A stretch of 64,000 nt of DNA from Alloscardovia omnicolens (GTDB lineage Bacteria; Actinomycetota; Actinomycetes; Actinomycetales; Bifidobacteriaceae), in NCBI GenBank assembly GCA_040702985.1, contig CP159991.1, positions 1,843,547 through 1,907,546 of the forward strand. Direction: 5' to 3'. Positions 17,348-27,122 of this stretch are shown piece after piece (positions within the stretch are counted from its first letter, which is position 1; the number at the start of each line of letters is the position of its first letter). Both the position numbers and the translations under genes were made by a program. Under the pieces are notes generated by a model. That model was not told the origin of the DNA, made no database searches, and was given only the letters and a program-made list of their open reading frames with translations.

Positions 17348-18049
17348 ATGAGTTACATCGAAGTACAGCACTGCTCCAAGTTTTATACTGTGGCAGATAC
17401 AACAATCATCGCAAACAACGATGTAACTTTTAGCGTGAACAAAGGCGAACTTGCTATTATTTTAGGTGCTTCAGGAGCCGGTAAATCCACAATGCTCAAT
17501 ATTCTAGGCGGCATGGATACCTGCGATGAGGGCAATATTATTATTGACGGACGCGATATTTCCCATTACACCCCACGTGAGCTGACCGCATACCGACGCA
17601 CTGATGTTGGCTTTGTTTTTCAATTTTATAATCTGATTTCTAATCTCACTGCCAAAGAAAACGTAGAATTTGCGTCTGAAGTTGTGCGTAATGCAATGGA
17701 TCCGCAGGATGCTCTGAGCGCTGTGGGCTTAGCTGATCGCATGAATAATTTTCCTGCTCAGCTCTCCGGCGGCGAACAACAACGAGTAGCTATTGCACGC
17801 GCTATTGCTAAGAATCCGAAAATTTTGCTCTGTGACGAGCCAACGGGTGCTTTGGATTATCATACCGGCAAAGCTATTTTGCAGATTTTACAAGACATGA
17901 GCCGTAAACATGGCTCTACGGTTATTATTGTGACGCATAATTCGCTGATTGCCCCTATTGCAGACCGTGTTATTCGTATGGCTGATGGTTGTGTGCGCAG
18001 CATAGACATCAATGCGCATCCTCAACATATTGCAGATATTGAATGGTAG
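17348..18049 (+). CDS. MacB-type ABC transporter ATPase
   Basis: The 233-residue ATPase has Walker A GASGAGKS, the signature [15 protein letters not shown], Walker [13 protein letters not shown], and the H-loop VTHN. These features, including the PTGALD sequence, are typical of the LolD/MacB (type VII) family that drives mechanical rather than translocating permeases. Its partner permease follows 11 nt downstream. Substrate unknown. Confidence 0.9.
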   Translation: MSYIEVQHCSKFYTVADTTIIANNDVTFSVNKGELAIILGASGAGKSTMLNILGGMDTCDEGNIIIDGRDISHYTPRELTAYRRTDVGFVFQFYNLISNLTAKENVEFASEVVRNAMDPQDALSAVGLADRMNNFPAQLSGGEQQRVAIARAIAKNPKILLCDEPTGALDYHTGKAILQILQDMSRKHGSTVIIVTHNSLIAPIADRVIRMADGCVRSIDINAHPQHIADIEW

Positions 18050-18060
18050 AGGAGCGCATC

Positions 18061-21000
18061 ATGAGACTTCCCTACCGCACATTATGGAAGGATACATGGC
18101 GTTCTCTGCTGAAATCAAAAGGACGCTTCTTCTCCATAATGATTCTGCTCGCTATCGGTTCTTTCGCTTTAGTGGGGCTGAAAGTAACACCTCCTGATAT
18201 GCGTTACACTGCACAGCATTATTTTGATGCACATTATTTAGCTGATATGCAGGTGATGAGCACGATGGGATTAGATCAGCATGATTGTGATCTCATACGC
18301 ACTACGCAGGGTGTGAGCCGTGCGTCATGCGGATATTTTACTGATGTAACGCTTAACACCAGTAATACAGCAGTCAGAATTTTCTCCTCTGATTCGCGCA
18401 TATCGACTTATGAACTTGTGTCTGGGCGTATGCCTCGCGCTCATTCTACGAGCGAAATCGCTGTGAGTAACCAGCTCTCGAACAACTATAAGTTGGGCGA
18501 TGCGCTCGAGGTCAAAGAAGCAAACAATAATTCTATTCTGCGCCATAAGCGCTTGAAAATCGTAGGTTTTGTGCATTCCGTTGAACTGATATCCACCATT
18601 AATCTGGGCCAATCAGCAGTGGGCACGGGAACTTTGGACGGATACGGCGTGGTGTCTGCCGCAGCTTTTCACTCCGAGTATTACACGCTAGCTCGCGTGA
18701 GATTTAAGGATTTGCATGGCGTTGACCCGTATTCAACCACTTATACTCATCGTTTACGTGAACATAAAAAACAGATAAGCAAGGCTTTTGCACATCGTGG
18801 TGCGCAGCGTCTGGAAGATATACGCAGCGAAGCCACTGCCCAACTCGATGACGCCCAGAAAGAGATTGATAGTGCTGCTGCCACGCTCAGTGAGAATCAG
18901 CATAGTCTTGATGACGCTCAGAACCAAGTGCACGCAGCTCAGCAGGAACTTCAGGACTCTGAAAACAAAATGAATCAGGGCTTTGAGCAACTCAATCTAG
19001 CCGCATCACAGTTAGATGCCACCTATGCTCAGTTAGAAGCTCAACGTAACTCTCTCGAAGAAGCTCGTTCTCGTCTTATCGCGGCTCAGCAGCAGATTGA
19101 TGCAACGTATGAGCACATTCAGCAAGCTCGCAAATCGGGAGCACCAGAAAGCACACTCGCACCTCAAGAAGAGCAACTCCATATTGCCCAAACACATCTG
19201 AATAATCAACGTGGCGCTTATGATGCTGGCCTAGCCCAGTATGAGCAAGGAGTAGCGCAGTATGAGCAAGCGCTAAGTACCTATTCATCTCAGCTGGCTA
19301 CACTTGAACAATCACGTTCTAGGCTTCAACAGGCTAGGCAGGAGCTCAATGCTCGTCAAGAGCAGCTTACACAGTCCTACACTCAGCTTGAAGAAGGTCG
19401 GCAACGTCTTGCACAAGAACAGCACAAACTGGATAATGCCCGTTCAGATACGCACACACAGCTACAAGCCTTAACCGAACCAACCTATTCTTTCTACGGC
19501 AGACATGACTGGCCAGGTCATGACGGTTACACAGTGTACGCTTCTTCTCCGCGCACTATTGATGCGGTGTCTAATATTTATACGGTATTCCTCTTTCTTG
19601 TGGCTGCTATGGTCACAATAGCCACCATGTCCCGCTTTGTGGATGAGGAGCGCACTAACGCAGGTACCATGAAAGCTCTTGGCTATTCTCAAGGAGCTGT
19701 GTTGCTGAAGTTCCTCGTCTATGGAACCTTAGCCAGTGTCAGCGGATCGATTCTTGGTATTGTGCTAGGCCATGTACTTTTGCCTCATGTGATTTATGCC
19801 GCTCACTCTGACCGTTTTACTTTACCGGATCTGGATTTGCATTATGATGTGATTATTTCTATGATCAGTTTGGTTTCTGCTATTGCTTGCGCTACCCTAC
19901 CCGCATGGTTTGTGTGTTACCGTGAGTTACGTGAAAAGCCTTCAACTCTGTTGCTTCCTAAACCTCCGGCGGCAGGCTCCACAATTATGCTGGAGCGTAT
20001 TCCTCTGCTGTGGAACCGTCTGAGCTTTACGTATAAGGTAACAGTGCGCAATATTTTCCGCTATAAAGACCGCATGTTTATGACCATATGCGGTGTGGCC
20101 GGAGCTTCCGCTTTACTCTTTGCAGGTCTAGGCTTACAGTCTTCTATTAACTCGATTAATAGCCGTCAATACGGTGATTTAGTCCATTACGACCTGATTG
20201 TGTCACAATCTGCTCACACATCGTCAGCAGATGCTCATGCTCTCACACAGTACTTGCATTCATCTGCCGTAACAGCTTCCTCATCAGTACATTTTGAGAC
20301 GGTATCAAAAATAGCCGGAGCGCATGATGAGTCACAGTCAATTGCTCTGATTGTGCCGAAAAAGCCTGAGCAACTTAGGAACTTCGTATCCCTCATCTCC
20401 CCTAGCTCGCGCCAGCCGATAGAGCTGAATAATTCGGGAGCTGTTATTTCTGAACGTTTAGCTAAGCTCACCACATGTCAGCCAGGCGACACTTTAGAAT
20501 TTAAGGATGCTGATGGCCGTGAGCGATCCGTGCGCATTGCAGGAATCTCTGAAATGTATATGGGGCATTTTATGTATATGACGCCTGCAACCTATGCCCG
20601 TGTTTTCCACACCACCTATTCAGACAACGGGTATCTGGTCACACTGAAAAACCATGACTATTCCTCGATTGAACGTCATGCTGCCCACTTAACGCAATTA
20701 CCAGCAGTTGCGGCAGTGGTTCAAAATATTGCTTTATCTTCTGCTATGGATTCGATTGCTCAATCGCTCAATAAAGTCATGTTTGTGCTGGTGGTTGTAT
20801 CAATGCTGCTCACATTCTGTATTCTGTACAATCTCACTAATATTAACGTGTCAGAACGTATTCGTGAACTATCAACGGTGAAAGTGCTTGGATTCTTTAA
20901 TGGTGAAGTCACACTCTATATTTATCGCGAAACGATTATTTTGTCTCTTCTAGGAACACTTCTGGGATTTGGACTGGGCAAAGCGCTCCACAGTTATATG

Positions 21001-21168
21001 CTTGAGGTTGTGCCTCCAAGCAACACTATGTTCTATCCTGGCACAGGCATATGGGCTTATATTATTCCTACGGTAGCCATCACTGTATCTTTAGCTATTT
21101 TGGCAGCCTATGTTCATCATCGTCTGCGCACAGTCGATATGTTGGAATCTTTGAAAGCAGTGGAATAA
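18061..21168 (+). CDS. FtsX-like ABC permease with a long extracytoplasmic coiled coil
   Basis: The 1035-residue permease begins at the ATG after AGAGGAG; an ATG at 18043 overlaps the previous gene and lacks this site. The first membrane helix is about residues 20-42. A MacB-like periplasmic domain follows (to about 235). Then comes about 230 residues of Gln/Ala/Glu/Leu-rich heptads (about 250-480; for example AQKEIDSAAATLSEN) that should form a long antiparallel coiled coil. The first FtsX domain (three helices, about 500-620), a second extracytoplasmic domain and a second FtsX domain (about 900-1030) follow. This layout suggests mechanotransmission across the envelope, for example control of a wall hydrolase or export of a lipid or peptide. 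No wall hydrolase is co-transcribed, although the G5 transglycosylase-like gene lies just upstream. Confidence 0.86.
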   Translation: MRLPYRTLWKDTWRSLLKSKGRFFSIMILLAIGSFALVGLKVTPPDMRYTAQHYFDAHYLADMQVMSTMGLDQHDCDLIRTTQGVSRASCGYFTDVTLNTSNTAVRIFSSDSRISTYELVSGRMPRAHSTSEIAVSNQLSNNYKLGDALEVKEANNNSILRHKRLKIVGFVHSVELISTINLGQSAVGTGTLDGYGVVSAAAFHSEYYTLARVRFKDLHGVDPYSTTYTHRLREHKKQISKAFAHRGAQRLEDIRSEATAQLDDAQKEIDSAAATLSENQHSLDDAQNQVHAAQQELQDSENKMNQGFEQLNLAASQLDATYAQLEAQRNSLEEARSRLIAAQQQIDATYEHIQQARKSGAPESTLAPQEEQLHIAQTHLNNQRGAYDAGLAQYEQGVAQYEQALSTYSSQLATLEQSRSRLQQARQELNARQEQLTQSYTQLEEGRQRLAQEQHKLDNARSDTHTQLQALTEPTYSFYGRHDWPGHDGYTVYASSPRTIDAVSNIYTVFLFLVAAMVTIATMSRFVDEERTNAGTMKALGYSQGAVLLKFLVYGTLASVSGSILGIVLGHVLLPHVIYAAHSDRFTLPDLDLHYDVIISMISLVSAIACATLPAWFVCYRELREKPSTLLLPKPPAAGSTIMLERIPLLWNRLSFTYKVTVRNIFRYKDRMFMTICGVAGASALLFAGLGLQSSINSINSRQYGDLVHYDLIVSQSAHTSSADAHALTQYLHSSAVTASSSVHFETVSKIAGAHDESQSIALIVPKKPEQLRNFVSLISPSSRQPIELNNSGAVISERLAKLTTCQPGDTLEFKDADGRERSVRIAGISEMYMGHFMYMTPATYARVFHTTYSDNGYLVTLKNHDYSSIERHAAHLTQLPAVAAVVQNIALSSAMDSIAQSLNKVMFVLVVVSMLLTFCILYNLTNINVSERIRELSTVKVLGFFNGEVTLYIYRETIILSLLGTLLGFGLGKALHSYMLEVVPPSNTMFYPGTGIWAYIIPTVAITVSLAILAAYVHHRLRTVDMLESLKAVE

Positions 21169-21173
21169 AAGAA

Positions 21174-21201
21174 GAGGCGATGTTCCTTGGAACACCGCCT
21201 C
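21174..21201. terminator. Bidirectional terminator between the FtsX permease and purine permease
   Basis: GAGGCG-A-TGTTCC then TT then GGAACA-C-CGCCTC form a 13-position stem. On the minus strand TTCTTTTATT follows, so it best serves the purine permease gene; on the plus strand it lies right after the FtsX stop. Confidence 0.75.
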
Positions 21202-21221
21202 ATTACTGCTGAATTCACCTA

Positions 21222-22610
21222 TTAGACAATAGCCTGCAACGCTAAATCAACAATAAACAAGAGAGCCACACACCAAATAATTGGGTGAACTTGCTTACCT
21301 TCTTTCTTGCATACCTTAACGATGCAGTAGGTAATGAAGCCTGCTGCAATACCATAGGAAATGGAGTATGCAAGCGCCATAAACACGCCTGTGAAGAAAG
21401 CTGGAATAGCAACGGTAAGGTCGTCCCATGCAATGTCTGCGAAAGAGCTCATCATCATGCAGCCCACCAGCACGAGAACTGGCGAAGTAGCTGCACTTGG
21501 AATAGCAGAAATAATAGGAGCGAAAACAGTAGAGAGGGCGAAACCAACAGCTACGATCACGGACGTCAAACCTGTGCGTCCACCTGCTGCAATACCTGCA
21601 GCAGATTCCACATATGTAGTGGTGTTAGACGTACCCAGCAAAGAGCCGATAGAAGTTGCTGTGGCATCTGCAAACAGAGCCTTATCCATCTTAGAGCTAA
21701 AGCCCGCGTGCTCTTCCATCTGCTTCTCATCATCAGCAGAGAAAATACCTGCACGACGACCGGTTCCAATAAAGGTACCAATGGTGTCGAAAGTATCAGA
21801 CAGAGAGAAAGCAAAAATGGTGACCAGAACCAGTGGAAGACGTGCTGGATCAGAGAACAGTGAAGGGAAACCCTTTGGCGTAAAAATAGCAAAAACGGTT
21901 TCAGGAAGCTGCTGGAAAGACTGTACAATGCTGATGGACTTACCCATAGAGGTTAATCCGTATGGAATACCTATAAGAGCTGCCACAGCAATAGCAATAA
22001 CAAAAGCGCCCTTATTCAGCCATGCTAATGGAGCAGGGAATTTAATGACGAGCAAAGCAATAGCCACAATCAGGCCAATGAGAAAGACCTGCAGCTGAGG
22101 ATCAGCAAAAGAAGAAAGTGCTGGGGAGCCGGATTCAAAATTGATAACCTTAATGTTGAGCAAGCCAACATAAGCAATAAAGATACCGATGCCACCACCA
22201 ATAGCTTGCTGCAACATTGGTGGAATAGATTTAATAATCATCTTACGTATAGAAGTTGCGGTAATAATAATGTTAATAATGCCGCATACAAAAACCATTG
22301 ACATGGCTTCTTGCCAGGTAAAGCCCACACCTTTAACCACAGTAAAGGTGAAGAAGGCATTTAAGCCCATGCCTGGAGCTAAACCATAAGGCACGTTTGC
22401 GAACAGACCCATAATCAGGGTGCCCACAATGGAAGCAATAATAGTAGCCAAGAAAACTGCGCCCCAAGGCATACCAGTTTGGCTGAGGATACTTGGATTA
22501 ACTGCAATGATGTAGGCCATTGCAAAGAAGGTGGTCAAACCTGCGGTAATTTCAGTAGATACCGAGGTACCATTCTCCTTCAATTTGAAGAACTTATCCA
22601 TTGTCTTCAT
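21222..22610 (-). CDS. NCS2-family purine (adenine/guanine/hypoxanthine) permease
   Basis: The 462-residue membrane protein has about 12-14 hydrophobic segments and matches the AzgA/PbuG branch of NCS2: VSTEITAGLTTFFAMAYIIAVNP, APGMGLNAFFTFTVVKG and SDTFDTIGTFIGTGRRAG. LLGTSNTTTYVESAAGIAAGGRTGLTS is the family signature region. It imports purine bases with protons. The ATG at 22610 follows an AGAGAGAAAG stretch; the longer frame from 22676 runs through a structured leader and is unlikely to be translated. A GC-rich fold (22631-22704) sits in the leader. Confidence 0.88.
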   Translation of the reverse strand: MKTMDKFFKLKENGTSVSTEITAGLTTFFAMAYIIAVNPSILSQTGMPWGAVFLATIIASIVGTLIMGLFANVPYGLAPGMGLNAFFTFTVVKGVGFTWQEAMSMVFVCGIINIIITATSIRKMIIKSIPPMLQQAIGGGIGIFIAYVGLLNIKVINFESGSPALSSFADPQLQVFLIGLIVAIALLVIKFPAPLAWLNKGAFVIAIAVAALIGIPYGLTSMGKSISIVQSFQQLPETVFAIFTPKGFPSLFSDPARLPLVLVTIFAFSLSDTFDTIGTFIGTGRRAGIFSADDEKQMEEHAGFSSKMDKALFADATATSIGSLLGTSNTTTYVESAAGIAAGGRTGLTSVIVAVGFALSTVFAPIISAIPSAATSPVLVLVGCMMMSSFADIAWDDLTVAIPAFFTGVFMALAYSISYGIAAGFITYCIVKVCKKEGKQVHPIIWCVALLFIVDLALQAIV

Positions 22611-22630
22611 TTCTTTCTCTCTAGTGATAT

Positions 22631-22704
22631 ATAGTGCAGGGCGTGGCACACCGGGCGCCGCACCCGCCCAATCCAATCGACAAGGCTTTCGCGCTATGCA
22701 CTAT
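22631..22704 (-). ncRNA. Candidate structured leader (possible riboswitch) of the purine permease gene
   Basis: ATAGTGCA (22631-22638) and TGCACTAT (22697-22704) are perfect complements closing a 74-nt GC-rich domain. Inside, GGGCG (22639-22643) pairs with CGCCC (22665-22669), and a nested GGGTG/CGCCC hairpin is possible. It lies between the pstB terminator and the permease start. It does not show the conserved core of the purine (guanine) riboswitch. A folding RNA element is visible; ligand control is inference. Confidence 0.4.
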
Positions 22705-22713
22705 GTCGCCGAC

Positions 22714-22755
22714 AATAAAGCTGAGACTGCACCCACAGGCAACCTCAGCTTTATT
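22714..22755 (-). terminator. Hairpin directly after pstB
   Basis: AATAAAGCTGAG (22714-22725) pairs perfectly with CTCAGCTTTATT (22744-22755), 1 nt from the pstB stop. The U-rich part lies within the 3' arm of the stem. Confidence 0.65.
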
Positions 22756-22756
22756 C

Positions 22757-23536
22757 TTAACCGAAACGACCAGAAATATAGTTTTCTGTTTCTTCGGATC
22801 GTGGATTGGAAAAAATAGTTGTGGTGTCATCTATTTCTACCAGATGACCCGGTTTTCCTGATCCTTGAGTATTAAAGAATGCAGTTGTATCGCTCACGCG
22901 TGCAGCTTGCTGCATATTATGCGTAACAATAACAATGGTGAATTCATCCTTTAACTCGCCAATCAAGTCTTCAACAGCCAGAGTGGAAATAGGATCCAAC
23001 GCAGAGCATGGCTCATCCATGAGCAATACCTGGGGATGCACAGCCACAGCACGCGCAATGCATAGTCGCTGCTGCTGGCCGCCGGATAATCCTATACCTG
23101 GCTTATCTAAACGATCTTTCACATCATTCCACAAGGCAGCACCGCGTAAAGCCCACTCAACCAAGTCATCCGCATCAGACTTGGAGATGCGCTTATTATT
23201 CAGCTTCACGCCTGCCAACACGTTATCACGGATAGACATAGTCGGGAATGGATTAGGACGTTGAAAGACCATACCCACATCGCGACGCACAGACACTGGA
23301 TCAGTATCGGGAGCGTACAAGTTTTTACCTTCTAAAAGCACTTCGCCTTCTACGCGAGCGCCAGGAGTAGTTTCATGCATACGGTTGAGTGTGCGCAAAA
23401 CAGTTGATTTGCCGCAACCAGATGGTCCGATAAAAGCGGTAACTTTATTCGGTTCAATCACCATATTCACATCATCTACTGCATGAAAATCACCGTAGTA
23501 AACGTTGAGATGATTGACGTCAATACGTTGTCCCAT
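22757..23536 (-). CDS. pstB: Phosphate ABC transporter ATPase PstB
   Basis: The 259-residue ATPase has Walker [10 protein letters not shown], the signature [14 protein letters not shown], Walker [14 protein letters not shown] and the H-loop [13 protein letters not shown], the last being diagnostic for PstB. It powers high-affinity phosphate uptake with PstS, PstC and PstA. It is last in the pst operon, 45 nt after pstA, and a hairpin follows. No phoU or two-component genes are adjacent in the window. Confidence 0.95.
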   Translation of the reverse strand: MGQRIDVNHLNVYYGDFHAVDDVNMVIEPNKVTAFIGPSGCGKSTVLRTLNRMHETTPGARVEGEVLLEGKNLYAPDTDPVSVRRDVGMVFQRPNPFPTMSIRDNVLAGVKLNNKRISKSDADDLVEWALRGAALWNDVKDRLDKPGIGLSGGQQQRLCIARAVAVHPQVLLMDEPCSALDPISTLAVEDLIGELKDEFTIVIVTHNMQQAARVSDTTAFFNTQGSGKPGHLVEIDDTTTIFSNPRSEETENYISGRFG

Positions 23537-23581
23537 GTAACTACCTTCCGCACCTTGTAGTTCGTCTTTTATGTGTTCCTA

Positions 23582-24580
23582 TTATTTCGTCTTCACCGCG
23601 AAAATCTTGGCGACCAGACGCCCAATAGCGTTCAAAAGAAGAATAAGAATAATCAAAACAAGAGCAGCAGCCCACGCACGCTCCATACGAATTCCTGGCA
23701 CACACAGTCCCACACTATCTGTGCCAATTTGTGAACTGACTGGGCACGAAGCCATACCTTGCTGGAATTCGTTATACACATATACTGGCAAGGTCGTCAT
23801 GCGTCCAGAGAACAAGTTGAAATTCGTGCTCGAAATAGAGCCGGCTGCAATTAAGAGTGGAGCTGTTTCACCAATAACACGCGCGATTGCCAAAATAACA
23901 CCCGATACAATTCCCGGTAAAGCTGTGCGCAACACGATACGAATAATTGTGCGATATTTTGGCACACCCAAGGCATAGGAGGCTTCACGCAAATCTATCG
24001 GCACAATCGAAAGCATTTCTTCGGTTGAGCGCACAATAGTCGGAATCATGAGAATAGACAGAGCAGCTGCCCCCACAAAACCATTCACCGTTCCAGGACC
24101 GCTGAATAGGCTAAACATGGCGTATGCGAATAAACCCGCCACAATAGAAGGAATACCACTCATCACATCAACAAAGAACGAAATAGCCTTATGCAAACGC
24201 TTCTTTGCCGAGTACTCCACCATGTAGACGGCAGTCATAATGCCCACAGGAACAGAAATAACTACCGCAGCCAGAGTAATTTCGAGCGTTCCAATAGCGG
24301 CATGCATAATACCACCGAAAGGATAAAGACCGCCCACAACTCCGCGCATATTATGCGTGAGGAAATACCAGTCAAAACGCTTCACGCCGTTGATAATAGT
24401 GGTATATAGCACGGATATGAGCGGAACAAGAGCAATAAGAAAAGCCGTGTAAATCAGCACACGCATGAGCAGATCTGTACGTTTACGAGACGCTAAAGAG
24501 GAGCGCGATGGCTTAAATTTATCGAAATCAGGAGTTGGCATATTATCTGAGTTCTGATGTATCTGCTGTGCATCAGTCAT
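23582..24580 (-). CDS. pstA: Phosphate ABC transporter permease PstA
   Basis: The 332-residue inner-membrane protein has six predicted helices and the permease coupling motif EASYALGVPKYRTIIRIVLRT (EAA loop). A polar 30-residue N-terminal tail precedes the first helix. A periplasmic insertion near residues 265-305 contains two Cys and ends in GIRMERAWAAALVL, as in actinobacterial PstA. The start overlaps the pstC stop as TAATG, giving coupling. Confidence 0.93.
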   Translation of the reverse strand: MTDAQQIHQNSDNMPTPDFDKFKPSRSSLASRKRTDLLMRVLIYTAFLIALVPLISVLYTTIINGVKRFDWYFLTHNMRGVVGGLYPFGGIMHAAIGTLEITLAAVVISVPVGIMTAVYMVEYSAKKRLHKAISFFVDVMSGIPSIVAGLFAYAMFSLFSGPGTVNGFVGAAALSILMIPTIVRSTEEMLSIVPIDLREASYALGVPKYRTIIRIVLRTALPGIVSGVILAIARVIGETAPLLIAAGSISSTNFNLFSGRMTTLPVYVYNEFQQGMASCPVSSQIGTDSVGLCVPGIRMERAWAAALVLIILILLLNAIGRLVAKIFAVKTK

Positions 24581-25566
24581 TATTTACCTCCCTGATGAGC
24601 GTGAGGCTTATGTGCAAACTTAGACAGCAACTGCTTCAACCATTGCCCCGATGAACGGCGATGAGTTAAGCGACGAGCAATGTAGTTAACAATAAACGTG
24701 ATAACGAAAAGAACCAGACCCGAAGCAATTAAGGTGGATACGCCCATGGAGTCGGCTTCAGGGAATTGAGCCGCAATGTTGGCTGCAATTGTCTGATTTT
24801 CGGAAGCTGTAAACAAGTGCATGGAATACGTGCTGCCTGGTGACAAAATCATGAGAACTGCCATAGTCTCGCCCAATGCACGCCCCAGTCCCAACATGGA
24901 TGCAGACATAAGACCATTAGCACCAAAAGGAAGCACAGACAGTTTGATCATTTCCCATTTTGTTGCGCCTAACGCCAGAGCAGCTTCTTGCTGCAGTAAC
25001 GGCGTTTGCATGAAAATATCGCGTGCCATAGAAGTAATAATCGGCAAAATCATCACAGCTAGCACAACAGATACAGTTGCGATAGTGCGTGGAGGGTTGG
25101 ATACAGGACCAGAAAACAGTGGAATCCATCCGAGAACTTTATTTACCACTGACCACACTGGATACATATGTGGCACCAATACCAAAGCTCCCCACAAGCC
25201 ATAAACAACAGAAGGAATGGCAGCTAAAAGATCCACCACGTAGCTGAGCACAGATCCCAACTTTTTCGGAGCATAATGCGAGATAAATAAAGCAATACCG
25301 ACCGCCACAAAGAAAGCAAGTGCTAGAGCCAAAGCAGAAGCCAGCACTGTTCCAAAAATCAATGGCCCAACAAAGAGAAGGAAACTAGTCGTGCGCCCAC
25401 CAGTAAAGGAGGAGATGGTATGAGCAGCAACTTCGCGATTGCCCAAAAATACTGGGCTGGCTTGAATCAGCAAGAAAACGGATACGGCTGCAAGCACAGC
25501 TAAAATAAGTACTCCGGCTCCCACAGCACACCAGCGGAAAATTTTGTCAGCAGTGATTTTCTTCAT
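24580..25566 (-). CDS. pstC: Phosphate ABC transporter permease PstC
   Basis: The 328-residue permease has six predicted helices and the EAA loop QEAALALGATKWEMIKLSVLP, followed by LGLGRALGETMAVLMI, which is PstC-typical. The C-terminus is His/Lys-rich. It is 2 nt after the pstS stop and overlaps pstA by one base. Confidence 0.94.
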   Translation of the reverse strand: MKKITADKIFRWCAVGAGVLILAVLAAVSVFLLIQASPVFLGNREVAAHTISSFTGGRTTSFLLFVGPLIFGTVLASALALALAFFVAVGIALFISHYAPKKLGSVLSYVVDLLAAIPSVVYGLWGALVLVPHMYPVWSVVNKVLGWIPLFSGPVSNPPRTIATVSVVLAVMILPIITSMARDIFMQTPLLQQEAALALGATKWEMIKLSVLPFGANGLMSASMLGLGRALGETMAVLMILSPGSTYSMHLFTASENQTIAANIAAQFPEADSMGVSTLIASGLVLFVITFIVNYIARRLTHRRSSGQWLKQLLSKFAHKPHAHQGGK

Positions 25567-25568
25567 AG

Positions 25569-26762
25569 CTACTTCATCTCCTTGCTGGAGATTGTGGTGG
25601 AAATCCCTTTGACCGTGCGCATCATATCGGCGCGCATAGCCTGTGGCAACGGTGCAGATCCCGCATAATCTTCACTCACCTTTTGACCTTCATCACTGAG
25701 CACATAGGTAAGCCACTGTCGCACAAAAGTGGCCGTGCGATCCGAGGAATACGTGTGGCATGCCACTTGATAGCTCACCAATGCAATAGGATACACACCG
25801 CTTTTCTTCGTTGCGTAATCAACATCAACAATATAGCGCCCCTGCTTTTGGGCTTCTTCATTCAGCGGTGAAGAGTCAATAAGACGTGCAGTAGCTTCTG
25901 GGCTAGGTTGCACATACTCATCACCGACCTTGATGGATGCAGTTCCCAGACCCGTAACCTGAGCAAAATCGGCGTACCCAATCGTGCCTTGTGCTTGACC
26001 AATCGTCATCACAACACTTGGCGTACCTTTTGCACCTTGACCAATAGCATACGGCCATGTTTCTGTTGGCTGTGCATCCCAGTCCTTTCCAGCTGCTTCC
26101 TGCAAATACGTTTGGAAAGTTTTGGTTGTTCCGGATTTATCTGATCTCCATATAGGAGTAATGGCTAGATGCGGCAGCTGAGAAGCAATACGCGGATTTT
26201 CTGCTGCAATAGCTGGATCATCCCAGAAAGCAATTTTTCCGCTAAAAATTTTAGCTAATGTTGACGGTGAAAGCTGAATATGTGCATCTTGCAAACCATA
26301 CTGCGATAAATTGTATGCTATGGCAATCGGGGACACATATGTAGGAACTTCAAAAGCAGTATCCTGCGCACATACATTCTGCGAGTTTGCGATTTGCTCA
26401 TCTGAAAGCTGCGCATCTGTACCTGCCCACGAAACTGCACTTGTCAGGAAAGTATTCACGCCGGCGCCCGATCCTGAAGGATCATAGGAGATTGCAGCTT
26501 TAGGTTGACCAGCCGTATAGCCCACAATCCAGGCATCGACTGCGGATTTTTGAGATGAAGCACCGGCTGCAGCAAATTCACCCTGAAGAGGTTCGAGACG
26601 CGTTTTACTCCACTGAGAATCCGTCAACGCTGAGCTAGGTGTATTATCCCCACAAGCAGCAAGGGCGAAAACACTGGCGCCCACAAGCATAGAAGCTACA
26701 ATCCTATGCCATGACTGCACAGCAGTCTGTGTGACCGAACAGTGACTATGTGTGCGATGCAT
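25569..26762 (-). CDS. pstS: Phosphate-binding lipoprotein PstS
   Basis: The 397-residue lipoprotein has a signal peptide ending in the lipobox FALAAC (Cys37). Phosphate-binding loops are visible: GAGASSQ-like AAGASSQKSA, DPSGSGAGVNTFL and SDKSGTTKTF. It captures phosphate outside the membrane for PstCAB. The ATG at 26762 follows AGAGAAG and is preferred to one 12 nt upstream. A -10-like TAAAAT lies at 26800-26805 (minus strand) with no good -35, as expected for an activator-dependent (PhoP) promoter. No clear PHO-box direct repeat was recognised. Confidence 0.94.
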   Translation of the reverse strand: MHRTHSHCSVTQTAVQSWHRIVASMLVGASVFALAACGDNTPSSALTDSQWSKTRLEPLQGEFAAAGASSQKSAVDAWIVGYTAGQPKAAISYDPSGSGAGVNTFLTSAVSWAGTDAQLSDEQIANSQNVCAQDTAFEVPTYVSPIAIAYNLSQYGLQDAHIQLSPSTLAKIFSGKIAFWDDPAIAAENPRIASQLPHLAITPIWRSDKSGTTKTFQTYLQEAAGKDWDAQPTETWPYAIGQGAKGTPSVVMTIGQAQGTIGYADFAQVTGLGTASIKVGDEYVQPSPEATARLIDSSPLNEEAQKQGRYIVDVDYATKKSGVYPIALVSYQVACHTYSSDRTATFVRQWLTYVLSDEGQKVSEDYAGSAPLPQAMRADMMRTVKGISTTISSKEMK

Positions 26763-27087
26763 AACTTCTCTCACTACTCATGACTCATAAACACTAGCCA
26801 TTTTACAGTACCTACCTATATAATTCCGACATGATGGTGCCGTGCGCCAAAAACTGTGCACAAGGCAGCGAAAAAGAACTTTGGCGTACCGTGGGACTGC
26901 AGTTCAGTGCGGTACTGGTTGCAAGCAGAAAACTTCAATGCGGTTGCAGGTCTAATTGAAGATGCTCTAAGAGCGATGCAAAGATTCCCGCTTCACTGAC
27001 GCAGAGATGGCACAAAGATGACACAAAGATGACACACCGCGAATTACGGCTAAAAATATAACTTTTTTTAAATAATTTTTCATTTAT

Positions 27088-27116
27088 TTGAAATTATCTT
27101 TATATTTTGTTATATT
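27088..27116 (+). promoter_or_regulatory. Strong promoter of the candidate sRNA, with UP-element-like DNA
   Basis: TTGAAA (27088-27093), exactly 17 nt, TATATT (27111-27116). The 25-30 nt just upstream are almost pure A/T with A and T tracts, as in UP elements. The predicted start (about 27122-27124) coincides with the base of the hairpin. Confidence 0.6.
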
Positions 27117-27122
27117 TATTGA

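Noticed and set aside
22611..22712. Guanine (purine) riboswitch before the purine permease
   Set aside because: The conserved purine-riboswitch core sequences and the two kissing loops are not present; the fold is a different GC-rich one.
26763..26900. PHO box (GTTCA-type direct repeats) upstream of pstS
   Set aside because: I looked for the actinobacterial direct repeats and found only a TAAAAT -10 with no convincing repeat.
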